This document shows positions 23,130 through 34,380 of a stretch of DNA of 64,000 nt, one piece after another. Below the pieces are notes generated by a model. That model searched no databases. It was not told the DNA's origin and worked only from the letters and a program-made list of their open reading frames with translations. The stretch is from the NCBI GenBank assembly GCA_009760885.1, contig CM019716.1, positions 2,299,501 through 2,363,500 on the forward strand, written 5' to 3'. How positions within the stretch are numbered: position 1 is the first letter of the stretch; each line of letters starts with the position of its first letter. Source of the DNA: Achatina immaculata (taxonomy: Eukaryota; Mollusca; Gastropoda; Stylommatophora; Achatinidae). The position numbers were made by a program, and so were the translations under genes.

Positions 23130-23412
23130 CGGCGGCCTCTTTAGCAGAGTGGTTATGCGTTCAGCTTACTAATTCGGTGGTACCGGGTTCAAGTCCCAGT
23201 AGAGGGATTTTTTTTCCCTGGTACCACCAAAAAGGCCCCCGGACTCACCCAGCCTCTAGAAATGGATACCAGAGAAATCTGGGACGGTAAATGCGGCCAG
23301 GCTGATACCGACCACGTGACACTTTCATGTCGTGGAAATACGGGCCTAACACCGTATCCCCAATAAGCCTTTATGGCATAGAAAGGGAAATTTTACCTTT
23401 ATCTTTACCTTA
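23130..23412 (+). mobile_element. tRNA-headed SINE
   Basis: The head has an A box ('ttagcagagtggttatgcg') and B box ('gggttcaagtccc'), with partial acceptor pairing between 'cctct' and 'agagg'. A tRNA-unrelated body follows ('ggataccagagaaatctggg', 'acgggcctaacaccgtatcc') and a tail of 'ttacctttatctttacctta' type. The anticodon stem does not pair properly, so this is a SINE head and not a functional tRNA gene. Confidence 0.72.
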
Positions 23413-23747
23413 TTTAGTTTACATTGTAGTTTAATCTATAAATACGCATTCTTGAGCCATCTAAATGGCTCATGGTAGGAATAGTTAAAGTCCCAGTCTA
23501 CGGTTTCATGAAAAGCAAATAGGACCCTGCCCTACATGTTGTAAATAAGAGTTAAAGTGCGATGTGATGTGTGATGTGACAGAACGCATTAAGGATTCAG
23601 ACATGAGATTTGTGCCAGTGAAAGTGATTGTTTTTCTTGTTCTGCCATTTTAAGTGTTTTTCTCTCTGTCCACCACTTTTTCTTTTTTCTATGAGGTTTT
23701 CCAGTGATTTTCTGCTTATCTAATTTCTGTCCGTAGAATTGCAGTTG
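23413..23747. other. stretch with no supported feature
   Basis: Only small T-rich tracts are seen. Confidence 0.4.
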
Positions 23748-24155
23748 AAGAAGAAAAAGAAGAAGTAGTAGAAATAGTAGTAGTAGTAGCAGAAGAAGAA
23801 GCAGTAGTAGTAGTGGTAGTAGCAGCAGCAGAAGTAGTAGTAGTAGTGGTAGTAGTAGTAGCAGTAGCAGCAGCAGCAGAAGAAGAAGTAGTAGTTAGTA
23901 ATAGTAGTAGTAGAAGAAGAAGAAGTAGTAGTAGTAGTAGTAGTAATAGCAGCAGCAGAAGAAGAAGAAGCAGTAGTAGTAATGGTAGTAGCAGAAGAAG
24001 AAGTAGTAGGAATAGTAGTAGTGGTAGTAGCAGCAGCAGAAGAAGAAGTAGTAATAAAGTAGTAGTAGCAGAAGAAGAAGAAGGCGAAGAAGTAGTAATA
24101 GTAGTAGTGGTGGTAGTAGTAGTAGCAGCAGAAAAAGAAGAAGAAGAAGAATTCG
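23748..24155. repeat. compound trinucleotide array (AGT/AGA/AGC)n, about 400 bp
   Basis: Runs of 'agtagtagt', 'agaagaaga' and 'agcagcagc' alternate without interruption. One frame reads poly-Val/Glu/Ser. I treat it as simple repeat. Confidence 0.95.
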
Positions 24156-24394
24156 TTATTCAGGTTATTTGTTTTAGCTGTGATGACGAGAAATGTGTTT
24201 TTTTAAAGTAATACACAAAACAGAAATAAGAGGGCCACAGAATAGAAAGCAGACTATGTAAGATGGAATGAAGAATAGATTCTATTATTTTATTATTTAA
24301 TTTCAATTTCAAACACTTAGAGGATAAGTCTAATTACCGCAGCGTGCATAAACATACCTACATATTGATTTGTTTTCCAAATTTATTAAAGGCC

Positions 24395-24395
<1 letters not shown>

Positions 24396-24448
<53 letters not shown>
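24396..24448. repeat. (AT)n microsatellite
   Basis: About 25 AT units. Confidence 0.97.
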
Positions 24449-24450
<2 letters not shown>

Positions 24451-24849
24451 AGGTACTTTACTTTTCAAACAGCCACCTACTCAATGCCCCACTGGAACTT
24501 CTTGTCTAAATATCTGACGCTTGCGTAAGACGTGTCAGCGGTGAAGTATTTGTCCAAGACCACGTGGTCACACAAGGATTTTCCTCTCTGAATGTGAATA
24601 ACAAAAGCTACAAAAATAAAAAAAACAGGTCTTCGAGGGCCAAACTTCTGATGACATCTGCTCGTGACAATCACGAGTGTTTCATATGACATCTCTGGTA
24701 GATCAAGGTTGAACAAATACTCTCTGAGAAAGATGATAATTGACATTTCAGATTGTCATGTTCTGCTTCTCGTATGGGAAAAAGAACACGGCAAAGCCAG
24801 CAGCGTATGGAGGTTGTTCACACAGGCCAGAACTTCTTCAGTCTCCCTG

Positions 24850-25175
24850 CAACTGTGAGCTGATGTTCTTTGCAGCCGATGCGGTGAAGATGAGGGGCAG
24901 CATCGTGTCAGATTGGGACCGGGTCATGCTAGCTACTTTTAAAAAAAATTTTTCAGCTCCTGAGTGTAGCCAAAAAAAAAGCAGGGGGTTTGCTGTACTT
25001 CTTTAGCAGACTCCACCACCATGGAGACTATGACGATCCCTGCCCCGTTAGTCAGGCTAAGCCTGTTACTTGGGGGGTGCCAACGGAAAATCGGGACAGG
25101 GTCTTGATCAGCTATTGTTGGCCAACCCTGACGCTAGCATGTCTCAGCTTTGGGTAGCTGGTTGCCAAAACGGAC
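24850..25175 (-). mobile_element. SINE-like repeat, minus-strand copy
   Basis: On the minus strand 'gatcaagaccctgtcccgat', 'acccggtcccaatctgaca' and 'catcttcaccgcatcggctg' appear in the order of the 11650 family. The (AAG) tail is not obvious. Confidence 0.6.
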
Positions 25176-25850
25176 AAGCTCCCTCCCCCCCCAACCACAC
25201 ACACACACACATACACACGCACGCGCGCCACAGTAAAGCTAAAGAAAATGTTCAAACCAAATAGAAAAAGAGTTTCCCCCCTCCTTTATGCAACCCGAGG
25301 GACCGATAAAACAGATGATAAACACATGATAAACAGCATATCTTACAAGCATACAGTGCACTCAGTAGATGAGCAAATAAGCTAACAACATCGATATCTT
25401 GTGGTCTGTTTCTCGACAAGATTTGTTCCAAACATGGCTCAAAGCTTTATCTTTGATAGAGTTTGTTGAAAAAGATTTGTTGGTAGGTACAATCCAGGAA
25501 TTAAACCGCGATGGCTCATTCCTAACCACACACAACAGTTACGTTACCTGATCTTCTTGATATCACTACCGGGAGATTTAGTATGTTAGATTCTAGGCAT
25601 ATTACATTAATTATCTCTCAAACCATCAATTACAGCGTATACACTGGTTTCCCAGTGTCAGTTTTTGGGATGCCTTGAGATACCACTGCACAGAAAAGCG
25701 TTACATTTTTGTTTTCCTATTTCCAGATTTAGATTTCACTCAGTCTAGAACAGAATTCATTAATTTTCGGCGTAATCGAAATTGAACCTCCCATTATAAC
25801 ATGAGCGAACTTAACATGAATAAAATATTAGGGGAAAAGCTTTAGTATGG
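25176..25850. other. stretch with no supported gene
   Basis: A (CA)/(CACG) run lies at about 25195-25230. The rest shows nothing recognisable. Confidence 0.4.
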
Positions 25851-25854
25851 TGAC

Positions 25855-26790
25855 TCAGTCGGTCATTTGAATGTCCCTTGCGGAACTTTGCCTCCCTAAC
25901 AGCTCTCCTGTTGGCCTCTCGGTTGTGAGCAAGATGGCCTGCTGCTGATGCATCCATTTGCAGATTATCAAGATGTCTTGCAGCCATCTTCGCCTTGGTT
26001 TTCCTCTCTTTCTTTTTCCCATTATGTATCCTTCCAAGACGTTTAATGTGTCAAAATATTTAAGTTTTCTCAGTTTAATCCTCTTTACTAATCAACCTTC
26101 TTCAATATTAAGTTCTTGTAGCATGGATATATTTGTTCTATTTTGTGCCCATGATATTTGATGAACTCTTCTGTAGCATTTGCATTTAAAGGCATTTATG
26201 TATTTCTTCAATTCAAATGTAATATCCACCCTCATTTATGCATGCGAAAGCTGGAAAACAACTAAAGAAATAGAAAAGAAATTAGACTCTTTTGAAAACA
26301 AATGCCTAAGGAAAATACTCGGCATCAAGTGGAATGAATTCAAGAACAATGCAGAGATAAGACAGATGACTGAACAACAACCAGTCTCATGGGTGATCAG
26401 GAAAAGGAGATGGACATATGTTGGTCACTTGATGAGAAGAAATGATCAGAGAATCCCAAAACAAGCTATCAAGTGGAACACAACAGGCCGAAGAAAAAGG
26501 GGCAGACCGCGGGAAACTCTGAAGAGGACATTATTAAGAGAGGCCAAGTTAACAGGCATAAAATCCTTTGATGAGGTTGAAAGACTCGCCGAAGACAGGA
26601 AAAATTGGCGAACTACTTTGCGAGCCCTATGTGACGTTTAACGGCACGGGAAGGATATAAGATATAAGATATATTTCTTAGCTGTTTTGTTAAGTGTCCA
26701 GTTCTCAGGCATATGTTGCGATGGGAAAAATGCATTCCCTTAAAAATCCTCTCACCTGTTCCTCTCCACAGCTTCTTTAGCTGTTTTACT
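25855..26790 (-). mobile_element. LINE family F 3' fragment, split by a family E insertion
   Basis: The minus strand encodes the family F C terminus: MGKRKRGKPRRRWLQDI, a HLAHNRE-type block with frame damage, then the 3' end at about 25855. The fragment runs 25855-26208, is interrupted by 26209-26671, and resumes at 26672-26790 ('tttcttagctgttttgttaa', 'catatgttgcgatggga'). The uninterrupted order is visible at 34590-35060, which confirms that the two pieces are one element. Confidence 0.8.
26209..26671 (+). mobile_element. LINE family E 3' fragment nested in family F
   Basis: Plus strand, 5'-truncated. It encodes the reverse transcriptase C terminus (STLIYACESWKTTKEIEKK, CLRKILGIKWNEFK, WTYVGHLMRRND, GRPRETLKRTLLREA) and ends with the stop plus 'cggcacgggaaggatataag' and an 'ataagat' tail. 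It is flanked by an 8-bp duplication, 'tatttctt' at 26201-26208 and 26672-26679. Confidence 0.85.
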
Positions 26791-27357
26791 TTTTGAAAAG
26801 TGGTGACTAGATAATGTAATTTTTGGCCTTAAGCCTTTATCAAACAATCATAGAGAAAAAGAAAGAAGATCCCACTGTTTATAATAAAGCTCTTTCTGCC
26901 ATTTTATTAGAAGCTACTTGTCATAGCCTAACACGAGTAGCCATGTATTTTCGTGTTGATTTTGCAACTGTAGTCTATGAAACTACAGAGTTTTCAGTCA
27001 ATGTCAAGAAAACATTAAACTTATTTCTATTCTTGGTGTTAGACAAAAAAAACAACCCAAAAAAACTTGACGCCTCAGCCATTCATATATCACAAACATA
27101 ATTGAAAACACATATAAAGAGATTTTTCTCTCAAGTTTTTTGTTAAACATGAGAAAACATGAAATGCGTTTTATACAGTTCGACACTATATTTACTATGA
27201 CGGCTGATGATGAGTTAACTCCAAATCTATTATCTCCTTACTATGAGAGATAATTGGCTCATTCAGAATCTGTACACCACGGAGGGAGCAGTTTCTTTCA
27301 GTTATTTCAAGTCACTTTTTGTATGTATGAGGACAGATGTACTTATTATTAATGACT

Positions 27358-27359
<2 letters not shown>
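26791..27359. other. stretch with no supported feature
   Basis: One short open frame at 26823-27101 has no recognisable domain. Confidence 0.4.

Positions 27360-27398
<39 letters not shown>
27360..27398. repeat. (GA)n microsatellite
   Basis: About 18 AG units. Confidence 0.95.
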
Positions 27399-27399
<1 letters not shown>

Positions 27400-28740
27400 G
27401 ATAACATACTCCTGTGAAAGATTTTTTTTTAGACAAACCAGCTATAGCACTCCAAAGTTTGCTAGAAAACGGGTTCCTTTCCAGCCGTATACTATATAAA
27501 TACTTATGTATTTATAACAGTTCTAAGTTCAGCTGTTACACTATCTTTTAACATTTACGTAACAGGCAGAATACAGGGCTGATTAAAAAGGAATTATAAT
27601 GGCTAAACGAAACAAAATTAGCAAATGAGATAGTAAATGAACTGAACTTCTCAGACAGGTTTTCAGCTTTGTTCATGAATTGACAAGAAAGGATTTAAAC
27701 TGGAGTCTTAAGTTACGTTTCCCAAAATGTTTGCCCAGGACCCTGATTGACGGGCATTTTTGTCTTCATCTTTGACTGATGTAGGGCAGAGAGTGACCTT
27801 CAGTTACCTTTATAAACACCTGAAAGCGGCAGGTGTGCTCAGACAAGGCCCTCAGTAGAATCTATCTCTTTACTATCACCAAATCTACGAAGATACCATT
27901 ACTTCGATACACCATAAAATAGGGAAAAAAAACTACATTATACTGTTCTAACCCACCGTGGTTATTTCAAGCGGTTTTCACATTACTTAAAAAGAATTAA
28001 ACCGAGAAATACAAGCATACTTACTCTGTGAAGAGAAGTTCAATCTTGTTTGTTTCCACAGAAGATTAATTTCACCAATCCTTAAAAAAAAACAAAGCTA
28101 GCACATATAAATCAGAACATCTGTTTAATCCAGTGTAAGAAGTAGATATTTTCCACGCGTTTGTCTACAAATCAAACCGTGGGACCAGCATGGTTTGTCA
28201 AACAAGATGTTTTTCTCTATTTGTTTTGTTTCTAGCCAGCGGCGCTGAACCAGTTCGTTCTACGTCACAGGTTTTTGGGGCGTCGATTCCGATTGGCTGT
28301 TTTTTTTTTCAAACTGATCAAAAAATAAAACACATCAATGGATATATCCAAAGCCCTTTCTGTCTTTCGCTTCAAAATCAAAATGAACTAACCATTCCAC
28401 TTTATTTATTTTCAAATAAACGACTAAACTGTTTATAACTAGGCTCGGTTATTTACATTCATACAATTTGTAACATCACTCCCACCCACCCTCTACACTG
28501 CAGCTTTTCCACTGTTTGTTACTGTTCCGCCAGCTGTCGCACCGAATCAATACGACAGAAGCTGCGGCCCCGTAAGAAATGGGCACGTCCAAGTGTATTC
28601 AATGACTGAGGCTAACATTTCAAACACGGGTGATACCAGGTCGATGATTCATACTTTACCTTTATTACCTGCAAAAGTACGTGAGTTGTAGTCCTCCCCT
28701 CCCCTTTCTTAAAAAAAAAAAACCCATAGAGTTGAGAGAC
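27399..28740. other. stretch with no supported gene
   Basis: No domain, tRNA-like sequence or array was recognised. Poly-A/T tracts only. Confidence 0.4.
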
Positions 28741-28765
28741 GAAGAGAGAGAGAGAGAGAGAGAAG

Positions 28766-28803
<38 letters not shown>
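28741..28803. repeat. (GA)n microsatellite split by poly-A
   Basis: Two AG runs around 'agtttaaaaaaaaag'. Confidence 0.95.
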
Positions 28804-28805
<2 letters not shown>

Positions 28806-29070
28806 TTGCAGGCACGCAATGCTACGCTATGTCTATTGCATTGACAATATAATTCGTGCCCCATCTATAATTAACCACTCGTCTGATGTAACGAACGCAT
28901 TACGTGATCTGATGTAACACACGCATCACAACGTGACCAAGCTGGCCACCCAGTTGTCACCTCCTTATCACTGCGGGCACCACTGGGACACGCTCAGACA
29001 GGAACATTTTCTCATCCATTCTTAGTCTATCCGTTGTTTACCCTGACAGGCAAGGGGGAAACACGCTATG

Positions 29071-29675
29071 CAGCAGTGGTTCTCAATTTTTTAAAAGTCG
29101 TAGACCCCTGAAACTGATGATTCACTTTCGAGGCCCTGTGATACTCCTCAGTAGGCCCAACGCGAGAGGGCCCGATCAGTGCACTGTTCTGGGCTTTCTC
29201 GAGAGTAGGGTAGGTAGATCTGGTAGTAAATGAGAACAGAATGGCTAATCAATCAGTAGGGTAAGCGCGGGGAGTGGGGGGAGAGAGGAGAAGAGTCTAG
29301 CACTGTCTTATAAAGATTCCTCTGAGAAAATCTGACTTCGGCAACTTTAAGTTAAGTAAGAGCTTGGTATCTAGGTTAAGTAAGAGCTTGGTATCTAGGT
29401 TAAGTAAGAGCTTGGTATCTAAGTTAAGTAAGAGCTTGGTATCTAAGTTAAGTAAGAGCTTGGTATCTAAGTTAAGTAAGAGCTTGGTATCTAAGTTAAG
29501 TAAGAGCTTGGTATCTAAGTTAAGTAAGAGCTTGGTATCTAAGTTAAGTAAGAGCTTGGTATCTAAGTTAAGTAAGAGCTTGGTATCTTTATGAGTGTAC
29601 ACACATTTTAAAAAAAAAATCTAGATGTTCTACATGGACACCCACATGACCCTTCATGGACCCAAGTTGGGAAAC
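29071..29675. mobile_element. hAT-like non-autonomous element carrying a 24-bp array
   Basis: Its left end 'cagtggttctcaattttt' and right end 'aagttgggaaacactg' form imperfect inverted termini of the common hAT pattern. Inside are 'gtagacccctgaaactgatg' and 'catggacccaagttggg'. The flanking octamers 'ctatgcag' and 'ttatacac' agree only partly, so the duplication is decayed or my ends are off by a base. Confidence 0.6.
29350..29588. repeat. 24-bp minisatellite, about 10 copies, inside the hAT-like element
   Basis: The unit 'gttaagtaagagcttggtat' plus 'ctaa' or 'ctag' is nearly invariant. Both strands are open because 24 is divisible by three. Confidence 0.95.
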
Positions 29676-30212
29676 ACTGTTATACACGTTGTTACTATCT
29701 CTCCTTATTCGGATCACTTGATTTCAAAACTTGTGTATCTGGTCGTACAAGTGTCTGATTTTCACGAGGATAACATATTTTACATTTCACTCAATTCCAA
29801 CTGCACAGTTTTCTCTGGTATGCAGCATACAGTGGCAATATTCCTTAACAAAAGTGTCAGGACTCAACTTTTCTCTGAAGGGATGAATGGAGATCCCATG
29901 AGCCAGATCATAACACTCTGAGAACACCCCCCCCCCCCCACCAAAAAAAACAAAAAACAAAAGAACTGAACCCATAATGGTGTTCTCATGACCACTGGTA
30001 CAATCTGTGCACGTTGTGTAAAAAACACTGATATCAGCATAAACTGAGAAACACTGAAATCAACATCACACTCTTCTATGGACTGGATTCAGCTTGGCTG
30101 AGAGCACTGTGAGAACAGGGGACTGAGCAAATTGGAAGGCCACTGAAGCCAACCTATGCAGGGGAAACAGCAGAGGAAGAGATCTCTGCATATGAGAAAC
30201 ACGACTTACAGC

Positions 30213-30400
30213 AATGGTTCTCAGTCTTTTCACATCAAAGGACCACTTTTCAAACTACATATATGCTGAGGACAACCAGCTCATATGTAACATATCAATA
30301 CTATAAACCCTTCATTGTTTTTACTCAAAAGATACTTAACACCAAATTGGTAATGCAACCGTGGACCACCTGATAACACTCAGGGAACCACAGACTGAAG
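30213..30400. mobile_element. short hAT-like MITE, no array
   Basis: It starts 'caatggttctcagtc', has 'aggaccacttttcaaac' and 'accgtggaccacctgataac', and ends near 'cagggaaccacag'. It is a relative of 22075-22545 without the array. Confidence 0.5.
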
Positions 30401-30415
30401 ACAGATGATCTTCAA

Positions 30416-30915
30416 TATTCTTTACTCTATATTTGATATATTAATACATACAGTCTGCGAACGATATTCTTTACTCTACACTTGACACATTAACACATAC
30501 ACAGTCTGTGAACGATAATTTTTTACTCTACACTTGAACATTAACACATACACAGTCTGCAAACGATATTCTTTACTCTACACTTGACATATTAATACAT
30601 ACAATCTGTGAATGATATTCTTTACTCTACACTTGATATATGAAAACACACACACAGTCAGCGAACGATATTCTTTACTCTACGCTTGACACATAAACAG
30701 TCAGCGAACGATATTCTTTACACTACATTTGACATACTAACACATACACAGTCTGCCAACGATATTCTTTACTCTACACTTGACATAGTAACACATACAC
30801 AATCTGCGAACTATATTCCTTACACTACATTTGACACATTAACACATAGTCTGTGAACGATATTCTTTACTCTACACTTGACATATCAACAAATACACAG
30901 TCAGTGAATGATATT
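30416..30915. repeat. about 51-bp minisatellite, 9-10 diverged copies
   Basis: The unit contains 'cgatattctttactctacac' and 'ttaacacatacacagtctg'. Copies differ by substitutions and small length changes. Confidence 0.9.
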
Positions 30916-31146
30916 TGTTTCTTTAATCCATTTAAAAAAAAAAAATTCAATTTGAGTGAACACACCACTGCTAAATGTAATCAAGACAAATCTTTTACAC
31001 CAAAAAGCAACAAGTGATTTACATTTTGTAAAACCACATACCAGTACTTTGTTAGCAAACCTGTCCTATTAAAATATGACACAAGTATGACCATTATGAC
31101 TCACTGAACTGACTCAATGCTACAAAGAGTCAGTCTAGTCTAGCAC

Positions 31147-31293
31147 CACAATGGAGACATAATGGCTTTTCATAAGATCAAGGTAAGGACAGGTAACAAT
31201 GGAGACATAACGGCTTTTCATAAGACCAAGGTAAGGACAGGTAACAATTGAGACATAACGGCTTTTTATAAGATCAAGGTAAGGACAGATAAC
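31147..31293. repeat. 48-bp tandem repeat, 3 copies
   Basis: The unit contains 'caatggagacataatggctt' and 'agatcaaggtaaggacagg'. Confidence 0.93.
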
Positions 31294-31299
31294 AATGGA

Positions 31300-32119
31300 T
31301 GTACTTCTGTAAGTAAGTCTATAAACTTATTCAAGCAAGAACACTAAAACAAAATGTCACTCTATAGAAAGAAAAAAATGGAGGAAATGTTTCAAGTAAA
31401 CAAAGATCAATTCAAAACTAACTTAAAACTACAGACTCCAGCTTATACGTTTGTGACATATGCAGATCTGGACTTATGTAAAAAAAATTTCTCATGTGGG
31501 CAAAAAAAATCTACAGAATTTTACAGAACAAACTGCTAACATAAAATAACAATACTTGGCACACAACAAAACACAGCCCTCATCTGTTTAAAAATCAATT
31601 TATGCAATCCACTTACATAAGTTGAGGACTTTTTTGTAGTTGAAATGGAGACATTAAAAAAAAAAAAATTCTAACTGTGAGTTGGTACATTTTAAAAATG
31701 ATGCAATCTCAATAAATTTATGTAAAAAAAAAAAAAAAATTATTTTGATAAGAATATTAAAAAACATTTACGCAGACAGGAAACTTTCTGAAAAACTGTC
31801 AGGCTACCTGAAGCTACTGACAAGTATGTCTAAGAACATCACTGTCACTTCTTGACACAGTCGTGGACATACAGCCAGGGCAGAACACATTAATGAAACA
31901 GCAACTAGGAAACAACTGAGTCCAATTCTTTTCCCCCTCCCTGTGGTTTGTACCTTGTTCTTGCACTTTTCAACTGCTTATTCTATCTCATCTTATTTTC
32001 TTTCTCTATGTCTAATAATTGTGATAAGTGAAATATCAGAGTGCTGTTCTGCTAGTGTGGGTATGTTATTTTCCACAACTTTAAACCAATGGCTGTGTGT
32101 ATCTACTCCAACATTTGGA
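31300..32119. other. stretch with no supported gene
   Basis: AT-rich with poly-A/T tracts; nothing recognised. Confidence 0.4.
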
Positions 32120-32239
32120 CATATATATATATATAAATGAACGTGTGTGTCGCGCGCGTATGTTGGAGCATCACGCTGGAACGCCTGGAGCAATTTCAAC
32201 CAAACTTGGCACACATATTACTTACAATCAGGACAATGC

Positions 32240-32820
32240 ACCGTCGGGGTTAGACCATCCCTAGGGGTCGGGGTGACATGTAAAAATAATCGAAAATGAA
32301 CGATATTAGTGTCGAATCCATAGTTTTTGGGGTTGATGAGATGAATAGTGACACTTCTGATGCTGTTTAAGTCCAAGTTCAGCCCCATACAGCATGGGGG
32401 GGGGCCCCTAGGGGTTGGATGGGGTGACATGTACAAATAATCTGAAACAACTGATATTAGTGTCGAATCCATAGTTTTTGGAGTCGCTGAGATGAATAGT
32501 GACACTCCAGATGTTTAAGTCCAAGCTCAGCCCCAATCGGCATGGGCTCCTAGGGGTGGGGGTGGGATGTGGTGACATCTACAAATAATAAAAAATGACC
32601 AATATTAGTGTTGAATCCATAGTTTTCGGGGCTATTGAGACGAATAGTGGCACTGGCAAGTTCAGCCCCCATCGACATGGGGGTGGGTGTGTGTGAGAGA
32701 GAGAGAGAAGTGGTGAAAAATAAAATGTCCAAACTGACAGAGATTAGTGTCGAATCCTTAGTGTTCGGGGTCGCTAAGCTGACTGGTGACAGTCCTGATG
32801 ACATTTAAACCCGCGTTTAG
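32240..32820. repeat. about 150-bp tandem repeat, 4 diverged copies
   Basis: Each copy has 'gtgtcgaatccatagttttt', 'gagatgaatagtgacac' and 'aagttcagcccc', then a G-rich patch. It lies inside the Helitron-like element. Confidence 0.85.
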
Positions 32821-32824
32821 TTGA

Positions 32825-33000
32825 ATAGAAGGAATAGAACTCTGTAGAACCATCGTTGTGGAAATGAACAGAACACTGTAAAACCTTCTAGAAGATTGTG
32901 GAACTGAATAGACTTCTGTAGAACCTTCTAGAAGTCTGTGGAAATGAATAGGACATCGTAGAACCGTCTAGAAGGTTGCGGAAATGAATAGAACTTTGTT
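32825..33000. repeat. about 43-bp repeat, 4 copies, with heat-shock-element-like motifs
   Basis: Units share 'gtagaaccttctagaag' and 'gtggaaatgaatag'. The third copy holds a perfect three-unit GAAnnTTCnnGAA; neighbouring copies have one mismatch. Confidence 0.85.
32922..32934. promoter_or_regulatory. heat-shock-element-like site (GAAnnTTCnnGAA)
   Basis: The sequence 'gaaccttctagaa' fits the three-pentamer HSF1 consensus exactly. Related sites with one changed base lie about 40 bp to each side. Whether HSF binds is not shown. Confidence 0.4.
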
Positions 33001-33059
33001 GACTGGGATAAATAAATATCCGGGTAACGCTGGGTGTCAGCTAGTATAATATATATATA

Positions 33060-33900
33060 TCTATATATGTTTTACTTTAACACTTCTGCCATATTAGGTA
33101 ACACATCTTTGCCAAAAGATGGGGAGGCCTGACTGAACTAGACACTGCATCTCAAAAAATTTTGGATAAAACAGATATCAACAAGTATGTAGTCTGTTGA
33201 AGATGAAACATGCATGGGGGGGGTATGAGGGGAGGGGGAAATGTTAACAGCCACACAGTGTTGCTGATACAGAGAAAAAAGAAAAAAAAAAGGAAGGGCA
33301 TCAGTGATTCACTGAAGGAGCTAATAGTATGGCTGCCCAAAAGGATTTGAAAAACATTGCTTTAGACCATGTTAACAGTTGCAAGCTTAATCCTAGCTAC
33401 ACAGTTATCCAGCATCTGAAAGAAGAAGAAGAAGAAACTAGTTTTAACTCAAAAAACCACCCACACTAACATGCTGGTAGTAAATACTACAGGAATATTT
33501 CCATGAAAAGGTAAACAAAGATGGCCATAAGATCTACCAACAAGACAGAAAGATGACAATGACATCAGTAATCTAGGTTAAACAATACATAATTTATTGG
33601 TCCAATGTGGTTTGTACAGATGTATATGAAGGTATGAAATGATTGTAATGATCATTAAAGGTGAACAAAGAACTGATGTCCTTGATGGAGTGAAATGATA
33701 GGATGTTATGCATGAAATGATGTAATTAAGAACTTCAGGTCCTTATAGGTTAAAAAAAAAAGAGCTGAAGCACACGATAAGAGTGAAATGAAGGTAGGTA
33801 AGATAAGAAATGTTGTTTGGGAAAAGAACATCAACAAAAAAAACATGAAACAAACACAGAACAGGCACTGTTAAAAACAGATTACAGCATAGAAATGAAA
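33060..33900. other. stretch with no supported gene; possible poly(A) signal for SPC24
   Basis: On the minus strand AATAAA occurs at about 33591-33596, some 790 bases past the SPC24 stop codon. Its use is conjecture. Otherwise only low complexity is seen. Confidence 0.3.
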
Positions 33901-33943
33901 GGTACAATTTTTTATAAATAGGAAACTACGAGGCTTTGGTACG

Positions 33944-34260
33944 ATAAAGTAAGAGAACAAATTTTGTAGGATTAGACCTGGAAAAAATCGTAGACAAAGC
34001 ACTTTAGTGAGACGTGAGAGAAAGAAAAATCACAAGAGAATTACCTGGGATTCGAACATACTCCCAGGGGTGCTAGTTGGCTAATTCGATAGTACGCTGT
34101 TCTCTCATGGCTAGAAGGCTGCTCGTCCTACCGGAGTCTGTGTTCGAATCCCAGGTAATTCTCTTTCTTGTGATTTTTCTTTCTCTCACGTCTCACTAAA
34201 GTGCTTTGTCTACGATTTTTTCGAGGTCTAATCCTACAAAATTTGTTCTCTTACTTTATA
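33944..34260. mobile_element. fold-back element: long inverted arms around a tRNA-like core
   Basis: The left arm (33944-34058) and right arm (34141-34260) are near-perfect inverted repeats of about 115-120 bp ('ataaagtaagagaacaaatt' paired with 'aatttgttctcttactttat'; 'acctgggattcgaaca' paired with 'tgttcgaatcccaggt'). Only a few mismatches and one 3-4-bp gap separate them. The 82-bp core plus the arm edge includes 'gtgttcgaatccc', a good B box, and 'tggctaattcgatag', a possible A box. Diverged relatives lie at 43296-43490 and 56863-56990. It sits about 120 bases past the SPC24 stop, probably in the 3' UTR. Confidence 0.8.
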
Positions 34261-34380
34261 GAAATGAAAGTCTGCTGGGAGCAGAAATCCAAGACAACAG
34301 TTTGTAATCAAAAGGATGACAGCTCCAGGTATGTAGAGTAAGAACAGCACCTGCAACTGCTCATACTACAAATGCTTATG

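Larger units (their letters stand above)
32130..33045 (+). mobile_element. Helitron-like non-autonomous element
   Basis: It begins just after a TA run with 'gaacgtgtgtgtcgcgcgcg' and 'tttcaaccaaacttggcaca', and ends 'taacgctgggtgtcagctag' followed by T, then another TA run. A 3' end in CTAG before T after a GC-rich patch is the Helitron pattern. I could not confirm the terminal hairpin, and the 5' TC start is not clear. It contains two internal repeat blocks and no ORF. Confidence 0.45.

Noticed and set aside
23130..23210. Functional tRNA gene
   Set aside because: A and B boxes are present but the anticodon stem does not pair, and a SINE body and tail follow directly.
23813..24211. Val/Glu/Ser-rich 132-residue frame
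   Set aside because: It lies entirely in the compound trinucleotide array.
34059..34140. Functional tRNA gene in the fold-back core
   Set aside because: I could not fold a proper cloverleaf with acceptor and anticodon stems; only box-like sequences are present.
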